From the NCBI GenBank assembly GCA_964511495.1, contig CAZEFT010000007.1, positions 62,001-126,000 on the forward strand: DNA of 64,000 bases. The letters run 5' to 3'. Positions within the stretch are counted from its first letter, which is position 1, and each line of letters begins with the position of its first letter. Positions 1 to 8,503 of the stretch are shown here, in pieces. The position numbers were made by a program, and so were the translations under genes. The DNA is from Litorimonas sp964511495. Lineage in GTDB: Bacteria > Pseudomonadota > Alphaproteobacteria > Caulobacterales > Maricaulaceae. Below the pieces are notes generated by a model. That model was not told the DNA's origin and did not search any database. It worked only from the letters and a program-made list of their open reading frames with translations.

Positions 1-255
1 TTCGACACAGGCATTGACGGCGGCATTCACAGCCTCTTCGTCCCGAATGTCGCAAATAACAGGTAAAGCTTGTCCGCCTGCTTCTTCGATCTCTTTCGCG
101 GCCGTGTAAATCGTCCCTTCCAATTTGGGATGAGGTTCGGCTGTTTTGGCCGCGATGGCGACATTGGCCCCATCTGCGGCACATTTTTTTGCCATGGCCA
201 GGCCGATTCCACGCGAACCACCGGACATAAAAATTGTTTTTCCTTTGAGGGACAT
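1..255 (-). CDS. SDR family oxidoreductase (partial, N-terminus only)
   Basis: The first 85 codons of a short-chain dehydrogenase/reductase are present; the gene runs off the left edge of the window with no stop. Residues 1-20 hold the Rossmann nucleotide-binding glycine motif (SGGSRGIG), followed by an AKTAEPHPKLEGT stretch typical of SDRs of the HSDL2/AtuB-like subgroup, and then a CDIRDE segment that fits the conserved acidic position contacting adenine. The ATG at 255 is chosen because the motif falls at the usual distance from the N-terminus. SDRs use NAD(H) or NADP(H) to interconvert alcohols and ketones. The substrate cannot be told from the fragment, and the Ser-Tyr-Lys catalytic residues lie outside the window. 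Confidence 0.88.
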   Translation of the reverse strand, partial: MSLKGKTIFMSGGSRGIGLAMAKKCAADGANVAIAAKTAEPHPKLEGTIYTAAKEIEEAGGQALPVICDIRDEEAVNAAVNACVE

Positions 256-527
256 AATCTCACCTTTTCTAAACCTTAACAAAACTATCGGCTTGGCGGG
301 CGACGCTCAAGCAAAGAAGCCCCATGTTTTACCGTCACAATTGCATGGTTTTATGGGGAGTCTCTCAATTTGATACGTTTTACCAAGGCTTAGGGTTAAG
401 GCTTCGAACAGGCTCTATTTACTAAAACTTATACTTATCAGCGTGTTAACGCCATTCTCAGGCATTTTTAAACATTTTGGCATAGGACCTGCATATCAAA
501 AATATTAATCTTAGGGAGTTGGGGCTT

Positions 528-1328
528 ATGCGTCATTTATTTTTAGCGGTGCCGATTGTGGCATTGTCGGGTTGTTCGTTTTTAACGGGCGGTGAAGGTT
601 ACGGACACACATCTCACAATGATTGTTACAATTCATGTGGGTCTTCTTATTCCGTGTCTGACACAAGTTATTCAGAACCAGTTTACACACACTCCGGATC
701 AACATCATATTCCGGTGGACATACAGCGTCCGGTACAGTCGTCACACCGACACCGAGCGTTTCTTATCACACACAAACTAATCACGGCGTCCAAGGCGCG
801 TATCACGGTGGACATCATGGTCTACGCGGTATGCACAAGCCCAAGAAAACCGGTTACACATACGGCAATCTTGGCCTGAACTATTATGACGTTGATGATG
901 GCGGCGTTGGTGTTGTAGGTCGTGTCGGTTATCAGTCAGCGGGAATTCTCGGTGCTGAACTTGAAGGTACTGTTGGTTTGAAAGATCAATCCTTCACACA
1001 AGGCGCAAATATCGTTTCAGGCGGTCAAGATTACTCAGCGGCTGCATTTGCTGTTGCTCGCATGCCTGTTGGTGACAAATTCTCCGTCCACGCTCGTGGT
1101 GGTTATCACTTAACGAATATTGACTCACAAGCGCGTAATGGTGCTGTTACAACATTGGCTTCCGATACAGTTGACGGCTTTGCCTATGGTGTTGGTGGTG
1201 AGTATATGTTGAGCGCTCGTGACTCTGTGCGTTTGGATTATACACGTTATGAGTATGATGAAACGATCAACGCCATTAATTATGACGCGGCTGACTCTAT
1301 TTCATTGGCTTATAATCGTCGTTTCTAA
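528..1328 (+). CDS. Outer-membrane beta-barrel lipoprotein
   Basis: A 266-residue secreted protein. A short signal peptide ends in a lipobox (LSGC, Cys at residue 16) with Ser at +2, so outer-membrane lipidation is expected. Residues about 20-105 are low-complexity, rich in Ser, Thr, Tyr, His and Gly. From about residue 110 the sequence alternates as amphipathic beta strands (GNLGLNYYDV, VVGRVGYQSAG, FSVHARGGYHL, DSVRLDYTRYEY) and ends in Phe (NRRF), as outer-membrane barrels recognised by BamA do. It resembles small OmpA/OmpW-like eight-stranded porin-fold domains. The ATG at 528 is preferred to a TTG at 519 because an AGGGAG ribosome site lies 9 bases upstream. The function is unknown. A barrel that is also N-terminally lipidated is less common than either feature alone. 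Confidence 0.75.
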   Translation: MRHLFLAVPIVALSGCSFLTGGEGYGHTSHNDCYNSCGSSYSVSDTSYSEPVYTHSGSTSYSGGHTASGTVVTPTPSVSYHTQTNHGVQGAYHGGHHGLRGMHKPKKTGYTYGNLGLNYYDVDDGGVGVVGRVGYQSAGILGAELEGTVGLKDQSFTQGANIVSGGQDYSAAAFAVARMPVGDKFSVHARGGYHLTNIDSQARNGAVTTLASDTVDGFAYGVGGEYMLSARDSVRLDYTRYEYDETINAINYDAADSISLAYNRRF

Positions 1329-1354
1329 TCCGAGCGATTAAAACAATATAAAAA

Positions 1355-3226
1355 TTAAGCAGCAGGGGATTCCTCCTGCTGTTTCCACAAACGGGCGTAA
1401 AGCCCGTTTTTTTGTAACAGCGCGTCATGTGTACCCTGTTCGGCAATCTGGCCGTCTTCCAAAACCATAATCCGATCTGCATTCACAATCGTCGAGAGAC
1501 GATGCGCAATAACCAATGTGGTACGTCCTTTCGCGGCGCGGTCCAAAGCGGATTGAATCTCGCTTTCTGTCGTACTGTCGAGCGCAGACGTGGCTTCATC
1601 CAAGATCAAGATTGACGGATTTTTCAGCAAAGCACGCGCAATCGCGACACGTTGCTTCTCACCACCCGATAATTTGAGCCCTCTTTCCCCGACGACTGTG
1701 TCATAGCCTTGCGGCAATGATAAAATAAAATCGTGAATTTGCGCATCCTTGGCCGCCGCCTCGACTTCGGCTTGAGAGGCTCCTGGGTGGGCGTAACGAA
1801 TATTATAAAGGATGGAGTCGTTAAAGAGGACGGTATCCTGCGGGACGATGCCGATTAAGGCGCGGAGGCTCTCTTGAGTTATATCTCGAATGTCATGGCC
1901 ATCGATTTCAACGCGCCCTTCACTGATGTCATAAAAGCGGAAGAGGATACGAGACAAAGTCGATTTTCCGGCCCCTGTTGGGCCAACCACGGCCAAGGTC
2001 TGTCCCGGCTTCACCTCAAAACTCATATCGTTCAAAATGTTGCGATCAGCATCATATTGGAATCCGACCTTATCAAACTTGATATGGCCTTGAATGGAAG
2101 CCATTGTTTTGGCTTGTGGGCTGTCTTGGACTTCGGGCGGAATATCTAAAAGGATAAACATTTTTTCCAAATCCGTCAGCGCCTGCTTAATTTCTCGATA
2201 GGCAAAGCCCAGTATATTTAAAGGGCGATAAAGCTGTGTCATAACCATAACGACGGCTGTCAGGTCACCTATGCTCATTCCGCCTTGGATAATATGATAA
2301 GCGGCCAGGGCCATAATCGCGACGAGGCCGCCGTTCATAATCACGGATTGCCCGATATTCACCGTCGCCAGAGATGTGCGCGACCGTATGGCGGCTTTCT
2401 GATAACCCGCCATGGCGGCGTCATATCGCTCAATCTCAAAGCCTTCTGCTGAGAAATATTTTACGGTTTCATAATTCAGTAAACTATCGACGGCTTTTCC
2501 GGCGGCTTCGGTATCGCGCTTGTTCATTTCACGGCGGAATTTCAGTCGCCATTCTGTCGTGGCGACTGTGAAATAAATATAGCCGATGACGACAATGACG
2601 GCGATGGCGGCGAACCATCCGTTAAATGCTAACCAAAAGGCAGTCGCCGCAATGAGGAGTTCCAACAAAGTCGGCCCGATATTAAACAAAAGAAACCGGA
2701 AGAGAAAATCAATTGATTTGACGCCGCGTTCAATAATGCGCGTCAGCCCGCCAGTCCGTTTATCCAGATGAAACCGCAAAGACAATTTGTGCATATGTTC
2801 GAATGTCGCCGTCGCGACGCTGCGTTGAGCAAATTGTGCGACGGGAGCGAATATATATTCCCGACCTTCGGTCAGGATGACGGAGACAATACGCAACAGG
2901 CCATAACCGATGATAAAGGCGAAGATGCTAACCATAACCTCTTGCCAGAGATCACCGGATTGACGCGCCTCATTCACGGCATCCACGGCCCAACCAAAAA
3001 TAAAGGGCGCGCCGACCAACACAAATTTCCCGGCAATCGTCAGCAGAATGGCAAAAACGGAACGAAGTTTGAATTCCAAATTCCCATCCGGCCATAGATA
3101 GGGCTTAAGGCGCCCCAATCCTCTTAATTGTTCACCGACCGTTTGCTCCTTCATCGCTTCGATGCGTTGGTCATAACTTTTTGAACCGGAGCGTGATTCA
3201 GAAGTGGTGGATGCGGGGTCGGACAT
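1355..3226 (-). CDS. Atm1/HMT1-type ABC transporter (fused permease-ATPase)
   Basis: A 623-residue half-transporter with an N-terminal six-helix exporter domain (about 50-345) and a C-terminal ATPase (about 380-615). The NBD shows Walker A GPTGAGKS (415-422), ABC signature LSGGE (519-523), Walker B ILILDE (539-544) and an H-loop AHRLS. The membrane domain has NYETVKYF (251-258), a motif characteristic of the mitochondrial Atm1/ABCB7 and bacterial NaAtm1 branch. Members export glutathione-linked metals or persulfides and protect against heavy metals. It should act as a homodimer in the inner membrane. The gene is convergent with the barrel lipoprotein upstream in coordinates and divergent from the glycosyltransferase gene. 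The substrate is inferred from the family only. Confidence 0.9.
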   Translation of the reverse strand: MSDPASTTSESRSGSKSYDQRIEAMKEQTVGEQLRGLGRLKPYLWPDGNLEFKLRSVFAILLTIAGKFVLVGAPFIFGWAVDAVNEARQSGDLWQEVMVSIFAFIIGYGLLRIVSVILTEGREYIFAPVAQFAQRSVATATFEHMHKLSLRFHLDKRTGGLTRIIERGVKSIDFLFRFLLFNIGPTLLELLIAATAFWLAFNGWFAAIAVIVVIGYIYFTVATTEWRLKFRREMNKRDTEAAGKAVDSLLNYETVKYFSAEGFEIERYDAAMAGYQKAAIRSRTSLATVNIGQSVIMNGGLVAIMALAAYHIIQGGMSIGDLTAVVMVMTQLYRPLNILGFAYREIKQALTDLEKMFILLDIPPEVQDSPQAKTMASIQGHIKFDKVGFQYDADRNILNDMSFEVKPGQTLAVVGPTGAGKSTLSRILFRFYDISEGRVEIDGHDIRDITQESLRALIGIVPQDTVLFNDSILYNIRYAHPGASQAEVEAAAKDAQIHDFILSLPQGYDTVVGERGLKLSGGEKQRVAIARALLKNPSILILDEATSALDSTTESEIQSALDRAAKGRTTLVIAHRLSTIVNADRIMVLEDGQIAEQGTHDALLQKNGLYARLWKQQEESPAA

Positions 3227-3313
3227 TATCGGGATGTGGGTGTTGTATTGCGACTTGTAAACCCAATGCTAACGCTCTTTGTGTAAAACTGGCGTTAGGG
3301 AAGGGTTTGTCGC

Positions 3314-4198
3314 ATGGGGGCGGCAGCACAATTGAATGCAGGTGAAACAATGAGTGGGTTAAAACAAATCATTCCGCCTTTAGGGCGGGGCGAAGATCGT
3401 CGTGAGTCAGCGCGTGAAAACGAAGCGGATTGGCGCATTAACCAACGCTCTTATGAATTTATCGGGGCGACATTCGACCCGCTCACGCCGATGCAAACTT
3501 TGGCACGTGCCAAATGGGTGACTCCAGAACACAGCTTTCGTTTTATCGTAACACCAAATGTGGATCACCTCGTCAGACTGTCAAAAGAGCCGGAGGTTTT
3601 CAAACCTCTCTACGAAGCATCATGGTTGTCTGTGTGCGATTCCAGAATTTTAGAATTGATGGCGGCTTTCTCCGGTATTCCTCTAAAGGCCGTTCCGGGT
3701 TCGGATTTAACACAGCAATTATTTGATAATGTCATCACCGAAGAGGATGTCATAAATGTGATTGGCGCCGATGAAGAGATTGTTGAAAAAGTCAAATCCA
3801 TATACGGCTTGAGCAAAGTGAATTTGCATCAACCCCCCATGGGCATGAGACGCAAACCCGAAGCCATAGCGGCGGCTGCTAAATTTATTGCCGATCACCC
3901 TGCGCGTTATACCTTTATCTGTGTCGGGTCTCCGCAACAAGAAATGGTCGCGAAAGCGTGTCTGGAGCGCGGAGATTGTGTCGGTTTAGGACTATGCGTG
4001 GGGGCGTCTTTGGACTTTCTCGGCGGACGAACAAAACGGGCTCCGAAATGGGTGCAATCCATCCGAATGGAATGGTTGTTCAGATTATTGAGTGAACCGA
4101 AACGTCTTTGGAAACGCTATCTGGTCGAAGGTCCTAAAATATTCGGACTTTGGATGAAATGGATGGTGAGCGCCAAAAACCGTTCGAAACCCGTTTAA
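3314..4198 (+). CDS. WecG/TagA/CpsF family glycosyltransferase (GT26)
   Basis: A 294-residue GT26 glycosyltransferase, the family that adds N-acetylmannosamine(uronic acid)-type sugars to undecaprenyl-linked intermediates of surface polysaccharide. Family landmarks appear in order: TPNVDHLV, a DSRIL segment with the conserved catalytic-site Asp, PGSDL, VGSPQQE and a C-terminal GASLDFLGG...RAPKWVQ...MEWLFRL...EPKRLWKRYL block. The end of the protein has the basic amphipathic region used for membrane association. Two starts are plausible: ATG 3314 (AAGGG 8 bases upstream) and ATG 3350 (AGGTGA 4-5 bases upstream); the longer is listed. No other polysaccharide genes lie beside it, so the glycan it works on is unknown. 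Confidence 0.9.
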   Translation: MGAAAQLNAGETMSGLKQIIPPLGRGEDRRESARENEADWRINQRSYEFIGATFDPLTPMQTLARAKWVTPEHSFRFIVTPNVDHLVRLSKEPEVFKPLYEASWLSVCDSRILELMAAFSGIPLKAVPGSDLTQQLFDNVITEEDVINVIGADEEIVEKVKSIYGLSKVNLHQPPMGMRRKPEAIAAAAKFIADHPARYTFICVGSPQQEMVAKACLERGDCVGLGLCVGASLDFLGGRTKRAPKWVQSIRMEWLFRLLSEPKRLWKRYLVEGPKIFGLWMKWMVSAKNRSKPV

Positions 4199-4201
4199 GC
4201 T

Positions 4202-5083
4202 TTACCTCAGATCAAACTTATCTTCGCGTTTGACGCCCATCAACATGCGGGCTTCCAGACGTTCACGTAGGGCGCGGTAATACGCGTTAAGAAATGCGAG
4301 ATCCGTTTCCCCTGCTGAAGCCGACCAATTAATTTTATTGCGAATACGATTGGCCACTTCGGTTAGGGTCTCTGACTTTCGTGCCCTTAAAACCGTTTCC
4401 AAAACTTGAAGCTCATGTACGCCATAGGCATCCACTTGTTCGGGCGTGAAAGTAAAGGCATCAATATTGCCTTTGGATTGTTCTGCCATATCGCGGTCAA
4501 GTATGGGTTTGGGGGCGCGTACCACCCACGTTCCCGCAATCAGGTCGCCCGCCCTTAAACGGTCTTTATTAAACAGAGGGAATAAGAGAAACACCCCACT
4601 CCAAATCAGACCCAATAAAGCTATCAATCCATCAACGCCATTTTGTTGCGCGAAGAAAAGGCTCATGGGCAGAAATAATTCGATTTCCCGCAAAGCATTC
4701 CGCGCAAAAACGGCATTGGCGGAAAGGCGCGCCTGTCCCATCGCCGTATTGCGCGCAGCAACTCGAATTTTCATCAAACGCTTTCCGGGGGTCGCCGCCT
4801 TCGGGCCCATCTCAAAAAAGAGAAAGTAGAAATTTCTCATGAAAAAAGCGAGCAAAATGTAAAGGCTAATCGTCACTTCGGCGTTGAGGCTGAGGCCGCC
4901 AAAAGCGAAAATGAAAAGGCTGATAAAAAGCGTCATGAAGATGATGAAGAGGTCAATCGCGACGGCACCGATTCTGGCCCCTACATCAGCCAATTGAATT
5001 TGTAGATCAACGCCTTCCGGCGTGACCAGCGTGCGTCTATCTGTATTGCGCATTGTGCGAATGGGTTGGGTAGGCGCACTCAT
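4202..5083 (-). CDS. RDD family membrane protein
   Basis: A 293-residue protein with an RDD-type transmembrane domain. The family's first-helix signature is visible as GARIGAVAIDLFIIF, followed by helices near residues 45-65, 75-95 and 130-170 and the conserved pattern GPKAATPGKRLMKIRV between helices. The C-terminal 100 residues are soluble and contain a Phe-Thr-Pro...LE helix pair with many charged residues. It is the last gene of a MoxR/DUF58 operon and overlaps the SpoIIM-like gene by 4 bases (ATGA), so translation is probably coupled. RDD domains are proposed to be transporters or membrane scaffolds; some relatives affect ion homeostasis. The specific role is unknown. Confidence 0.87.
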   Translation of the reverse strand: MSAPTQPIRTMRNTDRRTLVTPEGVDLQIQLADVGARIGAVAIDLFIIFMTLFISLFIFAFGGLSLNAEVTISLYILLAFFMRNFYFLFFEMGPKAATPGKRLMKIRVAARNTAMGQARLSANAVFARNALREIELFLPMSLFFAQQNGVDGLIALLGLIWSGVFLLFPLFNKDRLRAGDLIAGTWVVRAPKPILDRDMAEQSKGNIDAFTFTPEQVDAYGVHELQVLETVLRARKSETLTEVANRIRNKINWSASAGETDLAFLNAYYRALRERLEARMLMGVKREDKFDLR

Positions 5084-6129
5084 AAGCGAATGCCCCCTTC
5101 ATCCGAATGCGGAATGTAAAGGTAAAGCATCCAGAAAGATAATAAGCCTAGACCGATAAGATAGCGCAGGCCGTCACTCGTAATTAATTGACGGGCATAG
5201 CCTTCGAGCAAGCCTGCGAAGAACAGCATAATCACGACGCCGACCATTAGCAGTCCTGATGTCCGCCCAGCCAAGGCTGCCGATTGAACACGGGACAATG
5301 TACCAGGAAAGGCGATAGCACGTCCGATATGCAGTCCCGCGCCGCCCGCCAGAATAATCGCAAGTATTTCCGTGGAACCATGAATGATAAGCCATCCGCC
5401 CATTTCAAAACCAAGATCTCGTGTCGCAAAAAGACCTAGAAAACCACCCACCATAAAGCCCGTACTGAGCATGAAAATAATGGTCGGGATGCCAAAGGCG
5501 AAGCCCAAGGCGAAAGCAAAAATGGCCACACGGGAATTATGGGAAAACAGAAAGCTAGAGAAAACGCCCAGACCGGAGGCATCCTCCGGTTTGTCATAAA
5601 TTGTCGCCCGCAGAGCTTCGGTTGAGGCCGCAGGCGTTCGATCGCCGGCTAAGTCAGCATTGACGAATGAGTAAAACCAATCCGGATTGGTCTGCACCAT
5701 AAAATAGGCTGCCAAGGTGGAGACAAGAATGAGCATGGCAGATACAAACGTATCTTTCCAAAGTCTTTGCGCGGCCAAAGGCCAGTCTTTGGATAAAAAT
5801 GCGATGATCCGTTTGCCTAAACCTACCTGTGTTCCGTAAAGGCGGAAATAAGCGCGGGTAGAGAGGTTCTCCAGATAGTCCGTTAAGTTCTTATCCAGAG
5901 ATGTCGCCCGCGCAACGGAGAGTGCCGATAGAGCATTGCGATAGAGACGGGGCAGTTCGATAATCTCTTCTTTGCTCAGACGCCTTGCGCCGCCGCGCTC
6001 CATTTTGTTGAGTAAGTTTTCGAGCCTGTTCCACTCGTCTTTTCGTGCGTCTCGAAAGCGTTGGGATTTTAGCGCATGGCTTTCTGCGCCGACGGAATTG
6101 TGTAACTCATATGTCTTTGCGCCGTCCAT
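5080..6129 (-). CDS. SpoIIM-like (DUF95) stage II sporulation protein M family membrane protein
   Basis: 349 residues. The first 120 or so are cytosolic and charged, with an ERGGARRLSKEEIIELPRLYR stretch common to MoxR-cluster members of this family. The rest is hydrophobic with about five or six membrane segments and the family features GVFSSFLFSHN and HGSTEILAI. The family is named after the Bacillus engulfment protein, but Gram-negative members in MoxR operons have no link to sporulation. The gene starts inside the DUF58 stop (TGATG overlap) and its end overlaps the RDD gene by 4 bases, so all three are likely made together. The biochemical role is not established. Confidence 0.87.
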   Translation of the reverse strand: MDGAKTYELHNSVGAESHALKSQRFRDARKDEWNRLENLLNKMERGGARRLSKEEIIELPRLYRNALSALSVARATSLDKNLTDYLENLSTRAYFRLYGTQVGLGKRIIAFLSKDWPLAAQRLWKDTFVSAMLILVSTLAAYFMVQTNPDWFYSFVNADLAGDRTPAASTEALRATIYDKPEDASGLGVFSSFLFSHNSRVAIFAFALGFAFGIPTIIFMLSTGFMVGGFLGLFATRDLGFEMGGWLIIHGSTEILAIILAGGAGLHIGRAIAFPGTLSRVQSAALAGRTSGLLMVGVVIMLFFAGLLEGYARQLITSDGLRYLIGLGLLSFWMLYLYIPHSDEGGIRL

Positions 6130-7535
6130 CAGATGACACCTTTGCCTTTAAGGTCGAGATAACGATTGACGATATCAATATTCAACGTGTTAGGGTCGGC
6201 ATCAATCACATCAACACCCATACGCTCTAATTTTGCCAAAACAATTTCCCGCTCGGATAAGAGGGATTGCGCAATAACGGCCTGGCTGATGTCATCGGAT
6301 GTGTCAGGATTTTGTTGGGCCAGTTTTTCTAAGGGTTGATTACGAAAGGCGACAAAAATAACCACATGACGTTTGATAAGCCGCGTCATGCTTTCCAGCA
6401 TTAATTCACTTTGTGTTGTGTCGATGAAATCGGTGAAAACAACGATAAGGCTGCGACGCCTGAGCTTCTGCGCCAAATAGGACAGACCGAATGTATAATT
6501 CGTTTCTTCGTTTGAATAATCAATCGCTGACGATTGGTTTTGTAATCCCGCAAACATGGATGTACCGGAAACGGGCGCATTATATATGCGAGGTGCCTTG
6601 TCAAAACTATAGAGTCCCACACGATCGCCCATTTTTAAACTGACATAACTCATGACTAGGGCCGCGGAAATCGCACGATCCAATTTGGTCAATTTAATCG
6701 CATCATCATCCAGCATCTCTTCACACATGAGGTAGCCGCTATCGAGAGCGAAGATAATATTATGATTACGCTCCGTTCTATATTCACGCGCAAGAAGCAT
6801 ATTGTGGCGTGCCGAATGTTTCCAATCAATGGCACGTTTATCCATACCCGGCAAAAATTCGGACAAAGCATCAAACTCCGTTCCTTCACCGCGTAATTGT
6901 TGGATCTTCTGCCCGAAGGCCGCATCGCGTGAGAAAAATTGTAGCGCTGTATCTCTGACAATTTGCGTATTGGGAACGATAGCAATTTTTTCATCAAGCG
7001 GATCTCGGCGTTGCATCCATATAAGCCCTAACGGGCCTTTCCAACGCGACCAAAGGCGAATGAGTTGACCTTCTCCTCGACGCTGTGTGGTTAGGTCAAA
7101 ACGGACGATGGGGCGCTGATTATCATCCGGACTGAATCCTGCAATTTCTGGAAAGACCGTAACGCGATCATTATGGGTCAGACGGAATTCTGCCTCTTTG
7201 GGCGGTTGATCTGGTAAGTGAGGAAAATCAAAATATAGCCTGTCTTTCGTCCCGATATAGAGTCGTTTGGGGGCCACCAAGCTCGGTTGCATGAGAGCGG
7301 ATTTGGTCGCCATAACGCCGTCCAGTATGACGAAGCCAATAAGGGCTGCGGCCCAAGCGGCCCCAATCGTCCAAAGAGGCGGAATGATCACGGCAATTAA
7401 TAAAGCGACGGGAATACCCAAAGCCAAAACTGTGATGGCCCGTTGTGTTGGGTAAAGTGAAAAACGCGGACGGTTGATCGCCCCCCCTTTTTTCGGCGGT
7501 GCTTTGCGGGAGTTTATGTCAGGCTGTTTGGCCAA
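6129..7535 (-). CDS. DUF58 domain protein (MoxR-associated, VWA-like)
   Basis: 468 residues: two membrane helices at about 30-75 followed by a soluble region. The DUF58 signature covers about residues 200-270 (DEFDALSEFLPGMDKR-type segment followed by IDWKHSARHNMLLAREY), and the downstream part is von Willebrand A-like, with a FALDSG sequence where a MIDAS-type DxS would sit. DUF58 proteins are partners of MoxR ATPases, which are thought to act as chaperones that insert metal or remodel membrane or periplasmic complexes. The start is a TTG at 7535, two bases after the moxR stop; there is no in-frame ATG until about residue 75 and no strong ribosome site, so expression probably depends on coupling to moxR. 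Confidence 0.86.
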   Translation of the reverse strand: MAKQPDINSRKAPPKKGGAINRPRFSLYPTQRAITVLALGIPVALLIAVIIPPLWTIGAAWAAALIGFVILDGVMATKSALMQPSLVAPKRLYIGTKDRLYFDFPHLPDQPPKEAEFRLTHNDRVTVFPEIAGFSPDDNQRPIVRFDLTTQRRGEGQLIRLWSRWKGPLGLIWMQRRDPLDEKIAIVPNTQIVRDTALQFFSRDAAFGQKIQQLRGEGTEFDALSEFLPGMDKRAIDWKHSARHNMLLAREYRTERNHNIIFALDSGYLMCEEMLDDDAIKLTKLDRAISAALVMSYVSLKMGDRVGLYSFDKAPRIYNAPVSGTSMFAGLQNQSSAIDYSNEETNYTFGLSYLAQKLRRRSLIVVFTDFIDTTQSELMLESMTRLIKRHVVIFVAFRNQPLEKLAQQNPDTSDDISQAVIAQSLLSEREIVLAKLERMGVDVIDADPNTLNIDIVNRYLDLKGKGVI

Positions 7536-7537
7536 GT

Positions 7538-8503
7538 TTAACGCGGGGCTTCAGTCTGTTCGATAACGGCGTTAATGACGGCATCTGCGCTCCGGCCTTC
7601 GATTTCTGCCGTGGGTGACAAGATTGCCCTGTGACGTAAGGCAGGCAAGGCAATGGCTTTAACATCATCCGGAATAACATAAGCGCGTCCGTTGAGGGCT
7701 GCCTTCGCGCGGGAGGCAATCGCAATCATGGCGGCGGCGCGCGGGGACGCTCCCGTTTCGAATAAAGGATTATTTCGCGTTCCCCGAACAAGGTCGACGA
7801 TATAGTGCGAGACATCTTCGCCAAGACGAATTTGCGGCACGACTTTAAGGGCCGCGTTAATCTTGGCGGCAGTCGCAACGGGCTTTAGATCCAAGGCCTT
7901 TAAGTCAGGTGAGCCTGAACGTGCTCCATGTTGGGCGATGATGCTGATTTCTTCATCACGGCTGGGATAATCCAAAACATGTTTGAAAAGAAAGCGGTCA
8001 AGTTGGGCTTCTGGCAGGGGATAGGTGCCTTGTTGCTCAATCGGGTTTTGCGTGGCGATGACCATAAAGCTGTCCCCGAGCGCATGGGGCTTGCCGTCAA
8101 TTGTGACTTGGCGTTCCTGCATAGCTTCAAGCAAGGCCGCTTGTGTTTTTGGCGGTGTGCGGTTGATCTCATCCGCCAAAAGAAGATCGCAAAAAATGGG
8201 TCCCTTATTGAGAGAGAATTTCGACGTTTGAAAATTAAATAAATTCGTCCCGATAAGATCACCGGGCAAAAGATCCGGTGTGAACTGAATGCGACCAAAC
8301 TCTAATTTCATGGCGTAGGAAAAGGCCTGAGCCAGAAATGTTTTAGCGGTTCCCGGTACTCCTTCCAAAAGGATGTGACCGCGAGATAAAAGCGCCACGA
8401 GCATAAGCTCAATCGTATCTTTCTGGCCGATAATGGCTTTGCCGATCTCATGGCGCAAATTCTCCGCCAAGCTTTCAACGGGGCTCAGATCTATTTCGCT
8501 CAT
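7538..8503 (-). CDS. MoxR family AAA+ ATPase
   Basis: 321 residues, an AAA+ ATPase of the MoxR family. Walker A is GVPGTAKT, Walker B and sensor follow as LLLADEINRTPPKTQAALLEAM, then the sensor-1 ATQNP and arginine-finger/lid segments (SPRAA, DVKAIALPALRHR). MoxR proteins work with DUF58/VWA partners as assembly chaperones. The start at 8503 is chosen because its ATG overlaps the DUF4350 stop in the usual ATGA arrangement and AAGGA lies 9 bases upstream; an in-frame start 21 bases earlier has no such support. It sits in the middle of a six-gene module with DUF4129, DUF4350, DUF58, SpoIIM and RDD genes. Confidence 0.92.
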   Translation of the reverse strand: MSEIDLSPVESLAENLRHEIGKAIIGQKDTIELMLVALLSRGHILLEGVPGTAKTFLAQAFSYAMKLEFGRIQFTPDLLPGDLIGTNLFNFQTSKFSLNKGPIFCDLLLADEINRTPPKTQAALLEAMQERQVTIDGKPHALGDSFMVIATQNPIEQQGTYPLPEAQLDRFLFKHVLDYPSRDEEISIIAQHGARSGSPDLKALDLKPVATAAKINAALKVVPQIRLGEDVSHYIVDLVRGTRNNPLFETGASPRAAAMIAIASRAKAALNGRAYVIPDDVKAIALPALRHRAILSPTAEIEGRSADAVINAVIEQTEAPR

